This document shows positions 1-5,816 of a DNA stretch of 10,395 nt, piece after piece (the stretch's first letter is position 1; each line of letters opens with the position of its first letter). A program made the translations under genes and the position numbers. Under the pieces are notes generated by a model. That model saw nothing but the letters and a program-made list of their open reading frames with translations, ran no database searches and was not told the origin of the DNA. This stretch comes from JAKQHY01 sp034429675 (GTDB lineage: Bacteria; Chloroflexota; Anaerolineae; B4-G1; SLSP01): NCBI GenBank assembly GCA_034429675.1, contig DAOUFX010000083.1, positions 1-10,395 on the forward strand, given 5' to 3'.

Positions 1-3
1 TAA

Positions 4-40
4 GTGTTTTTCGAGCCGGGTTACCGGCTCGAAAAAACAC
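4..40. repeat. Long perfect-core hairpin, T-tract / GC stem / A-tract
   Basis: An 8-bp GC core (CGAGCCGG 12-19, CCGGCTCG 24-31, loop GTTA 20-23) is flanked by a T5 run on the left and an A6 run on the right. The A/T runs pair too, and GTG/CAC closes the base, giving a stem of about 16 bp with one bulge. The U-tract precedes the stem on both strands instead of following it, so this is not a standard intrinsic terminator in either direction. A hairpin of the same design lies at the right window edge. Function unknown. Confidence 0.8.
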
Positions 41-52
41 CCCCTTATATCC

Positions 53-94
53 GGCTAACGGCTAAAAGATAAGGGCTAAAGGCTAAACGCTATT
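53..94. repeat. Heptanucleotide tandem repeat (GGCTAAA-like, about 6 units)
   Basis: GGCTAA occurs at 53, 60, 74 and 81. The skipped slot at 67 (AGATAAG) and the next at 88 (CGCTATT) are degenerate copies, so the period is exactly 7 nt over six units. It sits between the hairpin at 4-40 and the cpaF ribosome binding site. It resembles in kind the short tandemly repeated heptamers known from cyanobacterial intergenic DNA. No coding role is seen. Confidence 0.75.
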
Positions 95-109
95 TTCAAG
101 GAGGCAGGC

Positions 110-1615
110 ATGGGACTCTTTGGCAAACGTAAAGATCAGGCAGCCGACGAACCGCAAACGCCGCAAGCCAGAACGCCGCAAAAACCGGCTCAGGCCGCAG
201 CACAGAAACCCGTTCCGACGCCGAAAGCTGCACCTAAAGTAGAAGAACGTGATCCCACCCTCCCGCCGCTCGAACCGGAAATACCCGGCTCTCCTACCCA
301 ACGCGGAAGTATTTCCGAACAGCGCGCTGCGCTTTTACGTATGCAAATCCAGATCGCCGACAATATCCGCAAGAAGTTTCTTGCGCCCAATCTTTCCCTG
401 GATTTGCCGCTGGAACGCACCCCCGAACGTGAGCAGTTGGCTCGCGAGAAACTGACGCAACTCACCGGCAGCGGAGGATTCCGCCTTCCCGCCAACATCG
501 CCCCGGAGCAATTCGCCGAAAACATCATGAACGAAATCTTCGGGTTCGGGCCCATCCAACCGCTCATCAACCGCACCGATCTGACCGAAATTATGGTGAA
601 CGGGCCGTACATCATCTTCGTGGAAGTCAAAGGGCGGCTAAGCGAGAGCGGTTACAAGTTCCTGGATGATGACCACGTCGAACGCATCATCAAGCGCATC
701 GTGTTGCCCCTGGGCCGCGTCGCCAGTCACGACCATCCCCTCATTGACGCTCGCCTGCCCGATGGATCCCGCGTCAATGCCGTGATCCGCCCCTGCGCCA
801 TTGACGGTCCCAACGTTACCATCCGCAAGTTCTCCAAAGACAAACTGACCACCAGCGATCTATTGCGTTTTGGGTCCATGACCGAGGATATGGTCAAGTT
901 TTTGGAGGCAGCGGTGGTTTCACGGCGCAATATCATCGTCTCCGGCGGTACCGGATCCGGGAAAACGACGCTGATCAACGTTCTCTCAAGCTTCATCCCT
1001 GAGCACGAGCGCACAGTCACCATCGAGGATGCGGCAGAACTGCAGCTGCGCCAACGCAACGTCGTGCGCCTGGAGACCAAAAAACCCAACCCCGAAAGCC
1101 CAACCGAAGTCACCATCCGCGATTGCGTCATCAATGCCTTGCGTATGCGCCCAGAACGGATCGTCGTGGGTGAATGTCGCGGCGGAGAGGCGCTGGATAT
1201 GCTTCAGGCTATGAACACCGGTCATGACGGCAGTATGACCACCGTCCACTCGAACAGCCCTCGCGACTGCATCTCCCGCCTGGAAACGTTGGTGCTGATG
1301 GCCGGGGCCGATCTCCCCTTGATGACGGTACGACGGCAGATTGCGTCGGCCATCCACATGATCGTGCAGGCCTCCCGGTTGCGCGACGGCAGCCGCAAAG
1401 TGACCTCCGTCTGCGAAATCATTGGAATGGAAGGGGAAAATGTCGTGATGCAGGAAATCTACAAGTTCTTCGACGAAGGCGATGGCGCCGATAACAAAAT
1501 CCAGGGATACCACGGGCCTACCGGCATCCGCCCCGACTGTAGCGAAATCCTGATACGCAATGGGTTCAACCTGCCGCCTTCGATGTTTATGAAAAAGGCC
1601 AATCCTTTCCAATAG
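110..1615 (+). CDS. cpaF: CpaF/TadA-type secretion ATPase (Tad/Flp pilus motor family)
   Basis: This is a hexameric ATPase of the type II/IV secretion superfamily, CpaF/TadA branch, whose members power assembly of Flp/Tad pili at the inner face of the membrane. Residues 1-65 are a Pro/Ala/Gln-rich linker. An N-terminal domain carries the family motif LTEIMVNGP. The motor core has Walker A GGTGSGKTT (279-287), the Asp-box TIEDAAELQL (from 304), the Walker B region RIVVGECRGGEA (about 350-361, E355) and the His-box MNTGHDGSMTTVH (368-380). All catalytic boxes are intact. A Cys replaces the more usual Val in GEVRGG. At 501 aa it is normal for the family with a long N-terminus. The start is fixed by AAGGAGG (98-104) five nt before ATG. 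No TadB/TadC membrane-platform genes follow; a nuclease gene begins 9 nt downstream. Partners may lie left of the window. Confidence 0.93.
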   Translation: MGLFGKRKDQAADEPQTPQARTPQKPAQAAAQKPVPTPKAAPKVEERDPTLPPLEPEIPGSPTQRGSISEQRAALLRMQIQIADNIRKKFLAPNLSLDLPLERTPEREQLAREKLTQLTGSGGFRLPANIAPEQFAENIMNEIFGFGPIQPLINRTDLTEIMVNGPYIIFVEVKGRLSESGYKFLDDDHVERIIKRIVLPLGRVASHDHPLIDARLPDGSRVNAVIRPCAIDGPNVTIRKFSKDKLTTSDLLRFGSMTEDMVKFLEAAVVSRRNIIVSGGTGSGKTTLINVLSSFIPEHERTVTIEDAAELQLRQRNVVRLETKKPNPESPTEVTIRDCVINALRMRPERIVVGECRGGEALDMLQAMNTGHDGSMTTVHSNSPRDCISRLETLVLMAGADLPLMTVRRQIASAIHMIVQASRLRDGSRKVTSVCEIIGMEGENVVMQEIYKFFDEGDGADNKIQGYHGPTGIRPDCSEILIRNGFNLPPSMFMKKANPFQ

Positions 1616-1624
1616 ACGCTACCA

Positions 1625-2593
1625 ATGCTCAACGTCTGGTGCGTCCGCGCCGAATCCGGCGCCTACACTCAGAAATTCATTGAAGGCGGCTACGTCGCCG
1701 TTGGCTGGATTGCCGGCACGGATCTGGCCAAAGTCGTCGCCAGAGATGAACTTATTCCATTGTATCGTAAGGCCCACCCCGCCGACGTTAGCCCTCTCGT
1801 CATCGGCCAGCAGGTGGGCCAGCTCGCCCGGTTTCTGCTGGACATGAAACCCGGCGATTACGTCGTCACACCGGCAGCCGATACAGAATGGCTACACTAC
1901 GGCACGTTTGCGGCCAAACCCACTTCCTATTTCTACGCCACCAACGACGATGGCTGCCCTTACCGCCACCGGCGGCGCGTGGCCTGGGCCAAAAATCGCT
2001 TGTTGCGCGCCGATTTCTCCATGCCGCTCCAGGGTGCCTTCCACTCGCCCCTCACGGTCTTCCCCATTACGCAACGCGACGAATTCTTCACCAAAATCGG
2101 ACAGGAGAAGCTTGTAAGCGCACCGCCGACCACCTACGACGCCCAACAAATCGTGCTCGACCAGGTGCTACAACTCGACGATCGAGAATTCGAGGTGCTT
2201 ATCGCACACTTGTTGACCGCCATCGGCTTCGAGGGATGCGAGAACGCCGGCAAAGCTGGAGAAGGTGGCGTGGATCTCTTAGGGGAACTCAATGTAGCCA
2301 ATCTTGTGAAGGCCAAAGTTTACGTGCAAGCCAGACGCCACAAACCGGGCACCCGCGTTTCGGCTACCGCCGTCAAGCAATTGCGCGCGGCTATCCCCGT
2401 CGGCGGGCAGGGAGCCATCATCACCACCTCCGAGTTCCAGAAACAGGCCCACGATATAGCCACGGAGACAGGATTTCCACGCATCGGATTGATCAACGGA
2501 TGGCAATTGGTGGATTTGCTGATCGAGCACTGGAATGACATCCCGGAATTCCACGAAAGGCTTGGCCTGCGCCCTGGCCTGGCGCGAGGCTAA
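1625..2593 (+). CDS. Mrr-family restriction endonuclease with N-terminal PUA/EVE-like domain
   Basis: A predicted DNA nuclease of 322 aa. The N-terminal half (about 1-125: MLNVWCVRAESGAY, GYVAVGW, GQLARFL, KPGDYVVTP) resembles the PUA/EVE-like domain found on predicted Mrr-type enzymes. That fold often reads modified bases, so a type IV (modified-DNA) restriction role is plausible. The C-terminal part (about 185-305) is Mrr_cat: FEVLIAHLLTAIGF, then GGVDLLG with catalytic D217, then the strand YVQARRHK. The usual catalytic Lys of the QxK motif is replaced here by Arg237 (Q235-A-R), so activity is uncertain. The start is the first ATG, 9 nt after the cpaF stop, with no clear Shine-Dalgarno, suggesting co-transcription and perhaps coupled translation. 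No methyltransferase gene is nearby, which fits a stand-alone type IV enzyme. The gene converges on pfkA with a 13-nt gap. Confidence 0.85.
   Translation: MLNVWCVRAESGAYTQKFIEGGYVAVGWIAGTDLAKVVARDELIPLYRKAHPADVSPLVIGQQVGQLARFLLDMKPGDYVVTPAADTEWLHYGTFAAKPTSYFYATNDDGCPYRHRRRVAWAKNRLLRADFSMPLQGAFHSPLTVFPITQRDEFFTKIGQEKLVSAPPTTYDAQQIVLDQVLQLDDREFEVLIAHLLTAIGFEGCENAGKAGEGGVDLLGELNVANLVKAKVYVQARRHKPGTRVSATAVKQLRAAIPVGGQGAIITTSEFQKQAHDIATETGFPRIGLINGWQLVDLLIEHWNDIPEFHERLGLRPGLARG
2565..2590 (+). other. Hairpin at the 3' end of the Mrr gene
   Basis: GCCT plus GCGCC (2565-2573) pairs with GGCGC and AGGC (2581-2590), with one bulged G and a 7-nt loop, directly before the stop codon at 2591. No T-run follows on either strand, so it is at best a weak or factor-dependent stop signal between the convergent Mrr and pfkA genes. 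Confidence 0.3.
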
Positions 2594-2606
2594 CCGGGAA
2601 CCATCG

Positions 2607-3740
2607 CTATAAATTTCGCTGGCAAAGACGATGGACAAATTCCCGTGTATTACCGACACACACATCCAACCCAAATGCAGTCTGGATGATGTCGCTATCC
2701 AAAGGAACCAGTTTCTGTTGCGCAATGGCTTCGGCAATCGGCACGGCGACAATGTGTTCATCGGCCAGCGCCACCATGCACCCAAGCTGACCTTCGGCAA
2801 TCAAGCGCACCGCCATCGCGCCGAAACGCGTCGCCAGCAAGCGGTCAAAAGCTGACGGAGAGCCACCCCTCTGCAGATGGCCTAACACCGTCACGCGCAC
2901 CTCGATGTCACTGAACTCGCGCAGTTGCGCTGCAAGCGCCTCCCCCACCCCGCCCAGGCGTTGCACAGCGCCAATCTCACGATAAGCCTGATAAGTAGCC
3001 GTTCCTCCTTCAGGCATAGCTCCTTCGGCCACGATCATGATGCTGTATTTGGCGCCGCTCCTGGTGCGTGACTTAACCTTATCCAGGATCACATCAATGT
3101 TGAAGGGTATTTCAGGAATAAGAATGACATCCGCATCCCCGGCAATTCCGGCTTTGAGGGCAATCCATCCTGCGTCGCGGCCCATCACCTCCAGAATCAA
3201 GGCGCGGTGATGGCTCTCTGCCGTGGTGTGCAACTTGTCCAGGGCCTCCATCGCGGTATTCACCGCCGTGTCAAACCCAAAGGTGATTGAAGTCTTTTGT
3301 ATGTCATTGTCAATCGTTTTGGGCACGCCCACCGCCGCCAGTCCCTTCTGCATCAGCTCGTGCGTGATCCGCAGCGACCCATCGCCGCCGATCACGACCA
3401 GCGCGTCAATGCCGAGAACTTCGATGTGGCGCACGACATCATCGGAAACATCAAAGACCTTGAGAGTATCGCCAACTTTGACCTCATAGTGGAAAGGGTT
3501 AGCACGATTCGTGGTTCCCAGAATCGTCCCACCCCGGGATAAGATGCCACGCACGTCCTGCATCGTCAGCGGGCGCACCTTTCCCGGTTGGATCAAACCC
3601 TCGAACCCATCCTCGATACCCACAACGTCCCAATCGTATTCATTGATGGCCGTCTTAACCACCGCGCGAATCACTGCATTCAAACCGGGGCAATCTCCAC
3701 CACCGGTCAACACACCAATGCGACGCACTTTGCGCTCCAT
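2607..3740 (-). CDS. pfkA: 6-phosphofructokinase, group III type
   Basis: A cytosolic glycolytic enzyme that phosphorylates fructose 6-phosphate at C1. Visible family blocks are GVLTGGGDCPGLNAVIRA (9-26), the phosphoryl-donor loop GGDGS (118-122), PKTIDND (140-146) with the catalytic Asp, MGRDAGW (186-192), PEIPF (209-213) and GHLQRGG (287-293). The GGGDCPGLN form and the length (377 aa, against about 320 for E. coli PfkA) place it in the group III / actinobacterial-like branch. Donor-site residues are Gly in GGDG(121)S and Lys141 in PKTID. PPi enzymes normally carry Asp at the first site, so ATP is the likelier donor. An in-frame upstream extension to 3863 is rejected because AAGGAGG (3746-3752) lies five nt before the ATG at 3740 and the protein then starts at the conserved strand. 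Transcribed toward the Mrr gene. Confidence 0.95.
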   Translation of the reverse strand: MERKVRRIGVLTGGGDCPGLNAVIRAVVKTAINEYDWDVVGIEDGFEGLIQPGKVRPLTMQDVRGILSRGGTILGTTNRANPFHYEVKVGDTLKVFDVSDDVVRHIEVLGIDALVVIGGDGSLRITHELMQKGLAAVGVPKTIDNDIQKTSITFGFDTAVNTAMEALDKLHTTAESHHRALILEVMGRDAGWIALKAGIAGDADVILIPEIPFNIDVILDKVKSRTRSGAKYSIMIVAEGAMPEGGTATYQAYREIGAVQRLGGVGEALAAQLREFSDIEVRVTVLGHLQRGGSPSAFDRLLATRFGAMAVRLIAEGQLGCMVALADEHIVAVPIAEAIAQQKLVPLDSDIIQTAFGLDVCVGNTREFVHRLCQRNL

Positions 3741-3783
3741 TGAAACCTCCTTGCCAACTCGCTGAGTGTTTACAACAAACGCC

Positions 3784-3812
3784 ATTTTACTCCATGGCCT
3801 ATCGAAAAACAA
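3784..3812 (-). promoter_or_regulatory. Candidate pfkA promoter overlapping the upstream terminator
   Basis: On the minus strand TTGTTT (3812-3807) and TAAAAT (3789-3784) are separated by 17 nt, placing the start near 3777, about 37 nt before the pfkA ATG. The -35 hexamer lies inside the U-tract of the terminator of the upstream gene, so one sequence may both end that transcript and start pfkA. The -35 is weak, so the call is tentative. Confidence 0.4.
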
Positions 3813-3846
3813 AAAGACGGGCGAGTGATTTTCACACTCGCCCGTC
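3806..3846 (-). terminator. Intrinsic terminator of the two-repeat protein gene
   Basis: A perfect 12-bp stem (3816-3827 with 3835-3846, GACGGGCGAGTG and its complement) with a 7-nt loop is followed on the minus strand by TTTTTGTTTTT. It begins 32 nt after the stop of the gene at 3878-4633, the expected layout for factor-independent termination. Confidence 0.9.
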
Positions 3847-3877
3847 CTGCCCCATCTAACCAAAACTTGCTCTGAAA

Positions 3878-4633
3878 CTACGAAGAAAGAATCTGCGCCA
3901 AAACATCCGGCGACATGTCCAGGCGGATGCCGTCCAACGTCTCAGCGGAGTTACGAAAAACCTGTGCGACGCCGTAAACACGACAACGCGCCAACAACCA
4001 GCGGCGGTTTCCCACAATCTCGGAAATACTGTCATTACCTTGAGCCTTCATAAAGTCGGCATATTGCATCAGCCAGATGTCAGCGTCTAGGGACAACAAC
4101 TCAGGGTGCTGTTCGATAACCGACCGGGCTTCATCCCACGATGTCGCCCGCAAAAATCCCTCTATTGCATTCACAATGGCCATTTGCGAACGGCCCAACA
4201 CTCTGGCGACCTGCTCTTTGATGATCGGCATCAACTCTGGATGTTCAAAAACTAACGCCAGCAAAGCCTGATATGAATCGGCCTGCTGCACACTCAACCA
4301 CAATGCCGGGTCAATGCCCGGAGGGGAGGAGGGTCTCCCGGAAATCCGATCGGCAAATGCAGCCTCAATGCCGACGTCCCGGCAATGGCTGAGAAGTTGA
4401 CGGTGCTCCAACAAAATATCAATCGCACGCTGATCTTTCTGGCGAGCAATCAACACATCCAACAAGGCGGCGGCATCGTCGGTCAACAACTCACTGTGCT
4501 GCTCTACGACCCGCTTGGCCTCAACCCAGGATTCGGAACGGGTGAAAGCATCAATGGCCTTCAGAAGCAAGTGTGTCTGCTTTCGTTGAGACTCTTCATC
4601 GTTAACGTTTTTTGCCGAATCGTGCAGGCTCAT
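3878..4633 (-). CDS. Two-repeat alpha-helical protein of the CHAT/TPR-associated repeat type
   Basis: A predicted soluble, helix-rich protein of 251 aa without signal peptide or membrane segment. It holds two clear copies of a repeat of about 70 residues. Copy 1 (26-95) runs from AIDAFTRSESWVEAKRVVEQ to CRDVGIEAAFA. Copy 2 (156-226) runs from AIEGFLRATSWDEARSVIEQ to CRVYGVAQVF. A weak half-copy (QALLALVFEHPELM, 122-135) lies between. From memory, units of this kind (EHPELL, LLxxCRxxGxxxAF) recur in large CHAT-domain/TPR proteins of Chloroflexi and Cyanobacteria, where they look like scaffold units. Here there is no protease or other effector domain. The start is ATG 4633, preceded by AAAGGGGG (4640-4647). 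It is monocistronic, with its own terminator ahead of pfkA. Function unknown; a small adaptor or binding module is a guess. Confidence 0.75.
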   Translation of the reverse strand: MSLHDSAKNVNDEESQRKQTHLLLKAIDAFTRSESWVEAKRVVEQHSELLTDDAAALLDVLIARQKDQRAIDILLEHRQLLSHCRDVGIEAAFADRISGRPSSPPGIDPALWLSVQQADSYQALLALVFEHPELMPIIKEQVARVLGRSQMAIVNAIEGFLRATSWDEARSVIEQHPELLSLDADIWLMQYADFMKAQGNDSISEIVGNRRWLLARCRVYGVAQVFRNSAETLDGIRLDMSPDVLAQILSS

Positions 4634-4701
4634 GACTAACCCCCTTTAACATAGCGGATGGTACGTTTATCCAATTCTAACCCGGAGGTTCCCAGACTTC
4701 G

Positions 4702-4730
4702 TTACAAACTGATTACAAAGATGGTATAAT
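4702..4730 (+). promoter_or_regulatory. Promoter of the candidate ncRNA / SPFH-RT operon
   Basis: A consensus -10 TATAAT (4725-4730) has a weak -35, either TTACAA (4702-4707, spacer 17) or GTTACA (4701-4706, spacer 18). The predicted start at about 4736-4737 coincides with the first base of the CATTG that can close the downstream RNA fold. No ORF begins for more than 330 nt after it, which fits a non-coding transcript or a long structured leader. Confidence 0.7.
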
Positions 4731-4735
4731 GCCCA

Positions 4736-5025
4736 CATTGATTTGCCCACGCGGCGCTCGCCGGTAGGTCAGAGCGTACCGCACATAGGGGCACTTTTAA
4801 CCTATCGCGCAAGCGCGATAGGTTTTGCGTACCCGACGGTCGGCGCCAGTCAAACGGACCATCCACCCGGATGGCCCAAGAGACATTGACCGGTGGGCCT
4901 TGTGAACGTCAGGATACCGGACGGCGGAAAGGTGCACGAATCATGATCATCGCCGCCGCCCTCAACGGCGCTCCCGCCCATCGCTCATTCCGGCCCGACC
5001 GCTCGGGTTGGCGCGAAAAACAATG
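4736..5025 (+). ncRNA. Candidate structured RNA (possible retron msr-msd or long leader)
   Basis: A stretch of about 290 nt without a convincing ORF, dense in hairpins. The ends pair: CATTG (4736-4740) with CAATG (5021-5025), then TTT (4742-4744) with AAA (5017-5019). Inside are CGGC/GCCG (4752-4763), an 11-12 bp helix (4799-4822, CCTATCGCGC/GCGCGATAGG), CCATCC/GGATGG (4859-4874), GGCCCA/TGGGCC (4873-4899), CGGCGG/CCGCCG (4922-4958) and CCCGA/TCGGG (4994-5007). GGCGC (4753-4757) can also pair with GCGCC (4843-4847). Pairings were found by eye and some compete; a second CATTG at 4884-4888 could also pair with the 3' CAATG. I do not recognise RNase P, tmRNA, SRP or 6S signatures. Position at the head of an operon with a retron-type RT makes an msr-msd the leading guess. 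A cis-acting leader is the alternative. Confidence 0.5.
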
Positions 5026-5102
5026 AGAATACAGAGTATATACCATTTTTTGCCACTCTCTGTGAACTCTCTATGAGCTCTGCGGCAATGGAGGAGGAAG
5101 TC

Positions 5103-5813
5103 ATGCAAACATGGTTCGGACTTTCGGAAATCGTCGAGGTTTGGGAGTACGAGCGTGGGTTGCTCTACGAAAAGGGGCGTTTCGTCAAACTTCTTGAGCC
5201 GGGGCGCTACCAGTTATGGCGGTGGCAATACCGCGCCATCGAGAAAGTCAGCCAACGCCAATCCAGCCAAACGATCGGCGGGCAGGAAGTGCTAACGACC
5301 GACAAAGTCCCGGTGCGGGTCACTCTCATCGCCCAGTATTCGGTCAGCGACCCGGTTCTGGCGCTTCACACCGTCGAGGACTACACCGAGCAGCTCTATC
5401 AAGATTTGCAACTGACCTTACGCACGGCCATCAGTACGCGCAGTGTAGATGAATTGCTCGCGGATCGGGATGCGCTGAGCACAAACCTCTGCGATACCGT
5501 CGCCGCGCAGGCAGCGACATACGGCATTACACTCCACCGCGTCGGCGTCAAGGACATCGTTTTGCCCGGCAGCGTCCAGCGCGTCTTTCTCCAGGAGGTT
5601 GAGGCCGACCGTGCCGGTCGCGCCGCCCTGGTCGCCGCCCGCCACGAGACCGCTGCCGCCCGCACCAAAGCCAATACCGCCAAGATCATGCACGAAAATC
5701 CCCTGATCTTGCGCCTGCAAGAGCTGGAAACGTTGATCCAAATGGCGGACAAGGAAGGGAATGTGCTCATCATCCCCGGCCTGGAAAATCTGTTGGCGCG
5801 CCGCCAGGATTAA
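5103..5813 (+). CDS. SPFH/band-7 (slipin-like) domain protein without membrane anchor
   Basis: A 236-aa stomatin/prohibitin-superfamily protein. The SPFH domain spans about 10-175: VWEYERGLLYEKGRF (13-27), LEPGRYQLW (31-39), QEVLTTDKVPVRV (61-73), then GITLHRVGVKDIVLPG (141-156). An Ala/Arg/Glu-rich helix (about 165-195, ADRAGRAALVAARHE) and a short tail containing NVLIIPG follow. SPFH proteins usually form membrane-bound rings or scaffolds. This one lacks the N-terminal hydrophobic segment typical of slipins, so it is probably cytosolic or peripheral. The start at 5103 is chosen because GGAGG (5093-5097) lies five nt upstream; the in-frame ATG at 5073 has no Shine-Dalgarno. The stop is 3 nt before the reverse transcriptase start, which implies coupled expression. 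The context suggests a partner or effector of the RT, which is inference. Confidence 0.85.
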   Translation: MQTWFGLSEIVEVWEYERGLLYEKGRFVKLLEPGRYQLWRWQYRAIEKVSQRQSSQTIGGQEVLTTDKVPVRVTLIAQYSVSDPVLALHTVEDYTEQLYQDLQLTLRTAISTRSVDELLADRDALSTNLCDTVAAQAATYGITLHRVGVKDIVLPGSVQRVFLQEVEADRAGRAALVAARHETAAARTKANTAKIMHENPLILRLQELETLIQMADKEGNVLIIPGLENLLARRQD

Positions 5814-5816
5814 CCG

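Noticed and set aside
4..40. Intrinsic terminator
   Set aside because: The T-tract comes before the GC stem and the A-tract after it on both strands, so neither direction has the required U-tract after the hairpin.
1888..2538. Alternative-frame ORF within the Mrr gene
   Set aside because: Arg/His/Pro-rich translation typical of an out-of-frame reading of GC-rich DNA; the main frame has recognisable domains.
3741..3863. N-terminal extension of pfkA to 3863
   Set aside because: It runs through the upstream terminator and candidate promoter, matches no PFK sequence, and the ATG at 3740 has a perfect Shine-Dalgarno.
4736..5025. Known housekeeping RNA (RNase P, tmRNA, SRP, 6S)
   Set aside because: The stretch near 4763-4783 loosely resembles an RNase P helix and GTCAGG at 4908 recalls SRP. 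The hallmark blocks are missing: GAAAGTCC-type core for RNase P, GGAAGGAAGCAGC for SRP, and a tRNA-like 3' end for tmRNA. The many local hairpins do not resemble the long 6S rod.
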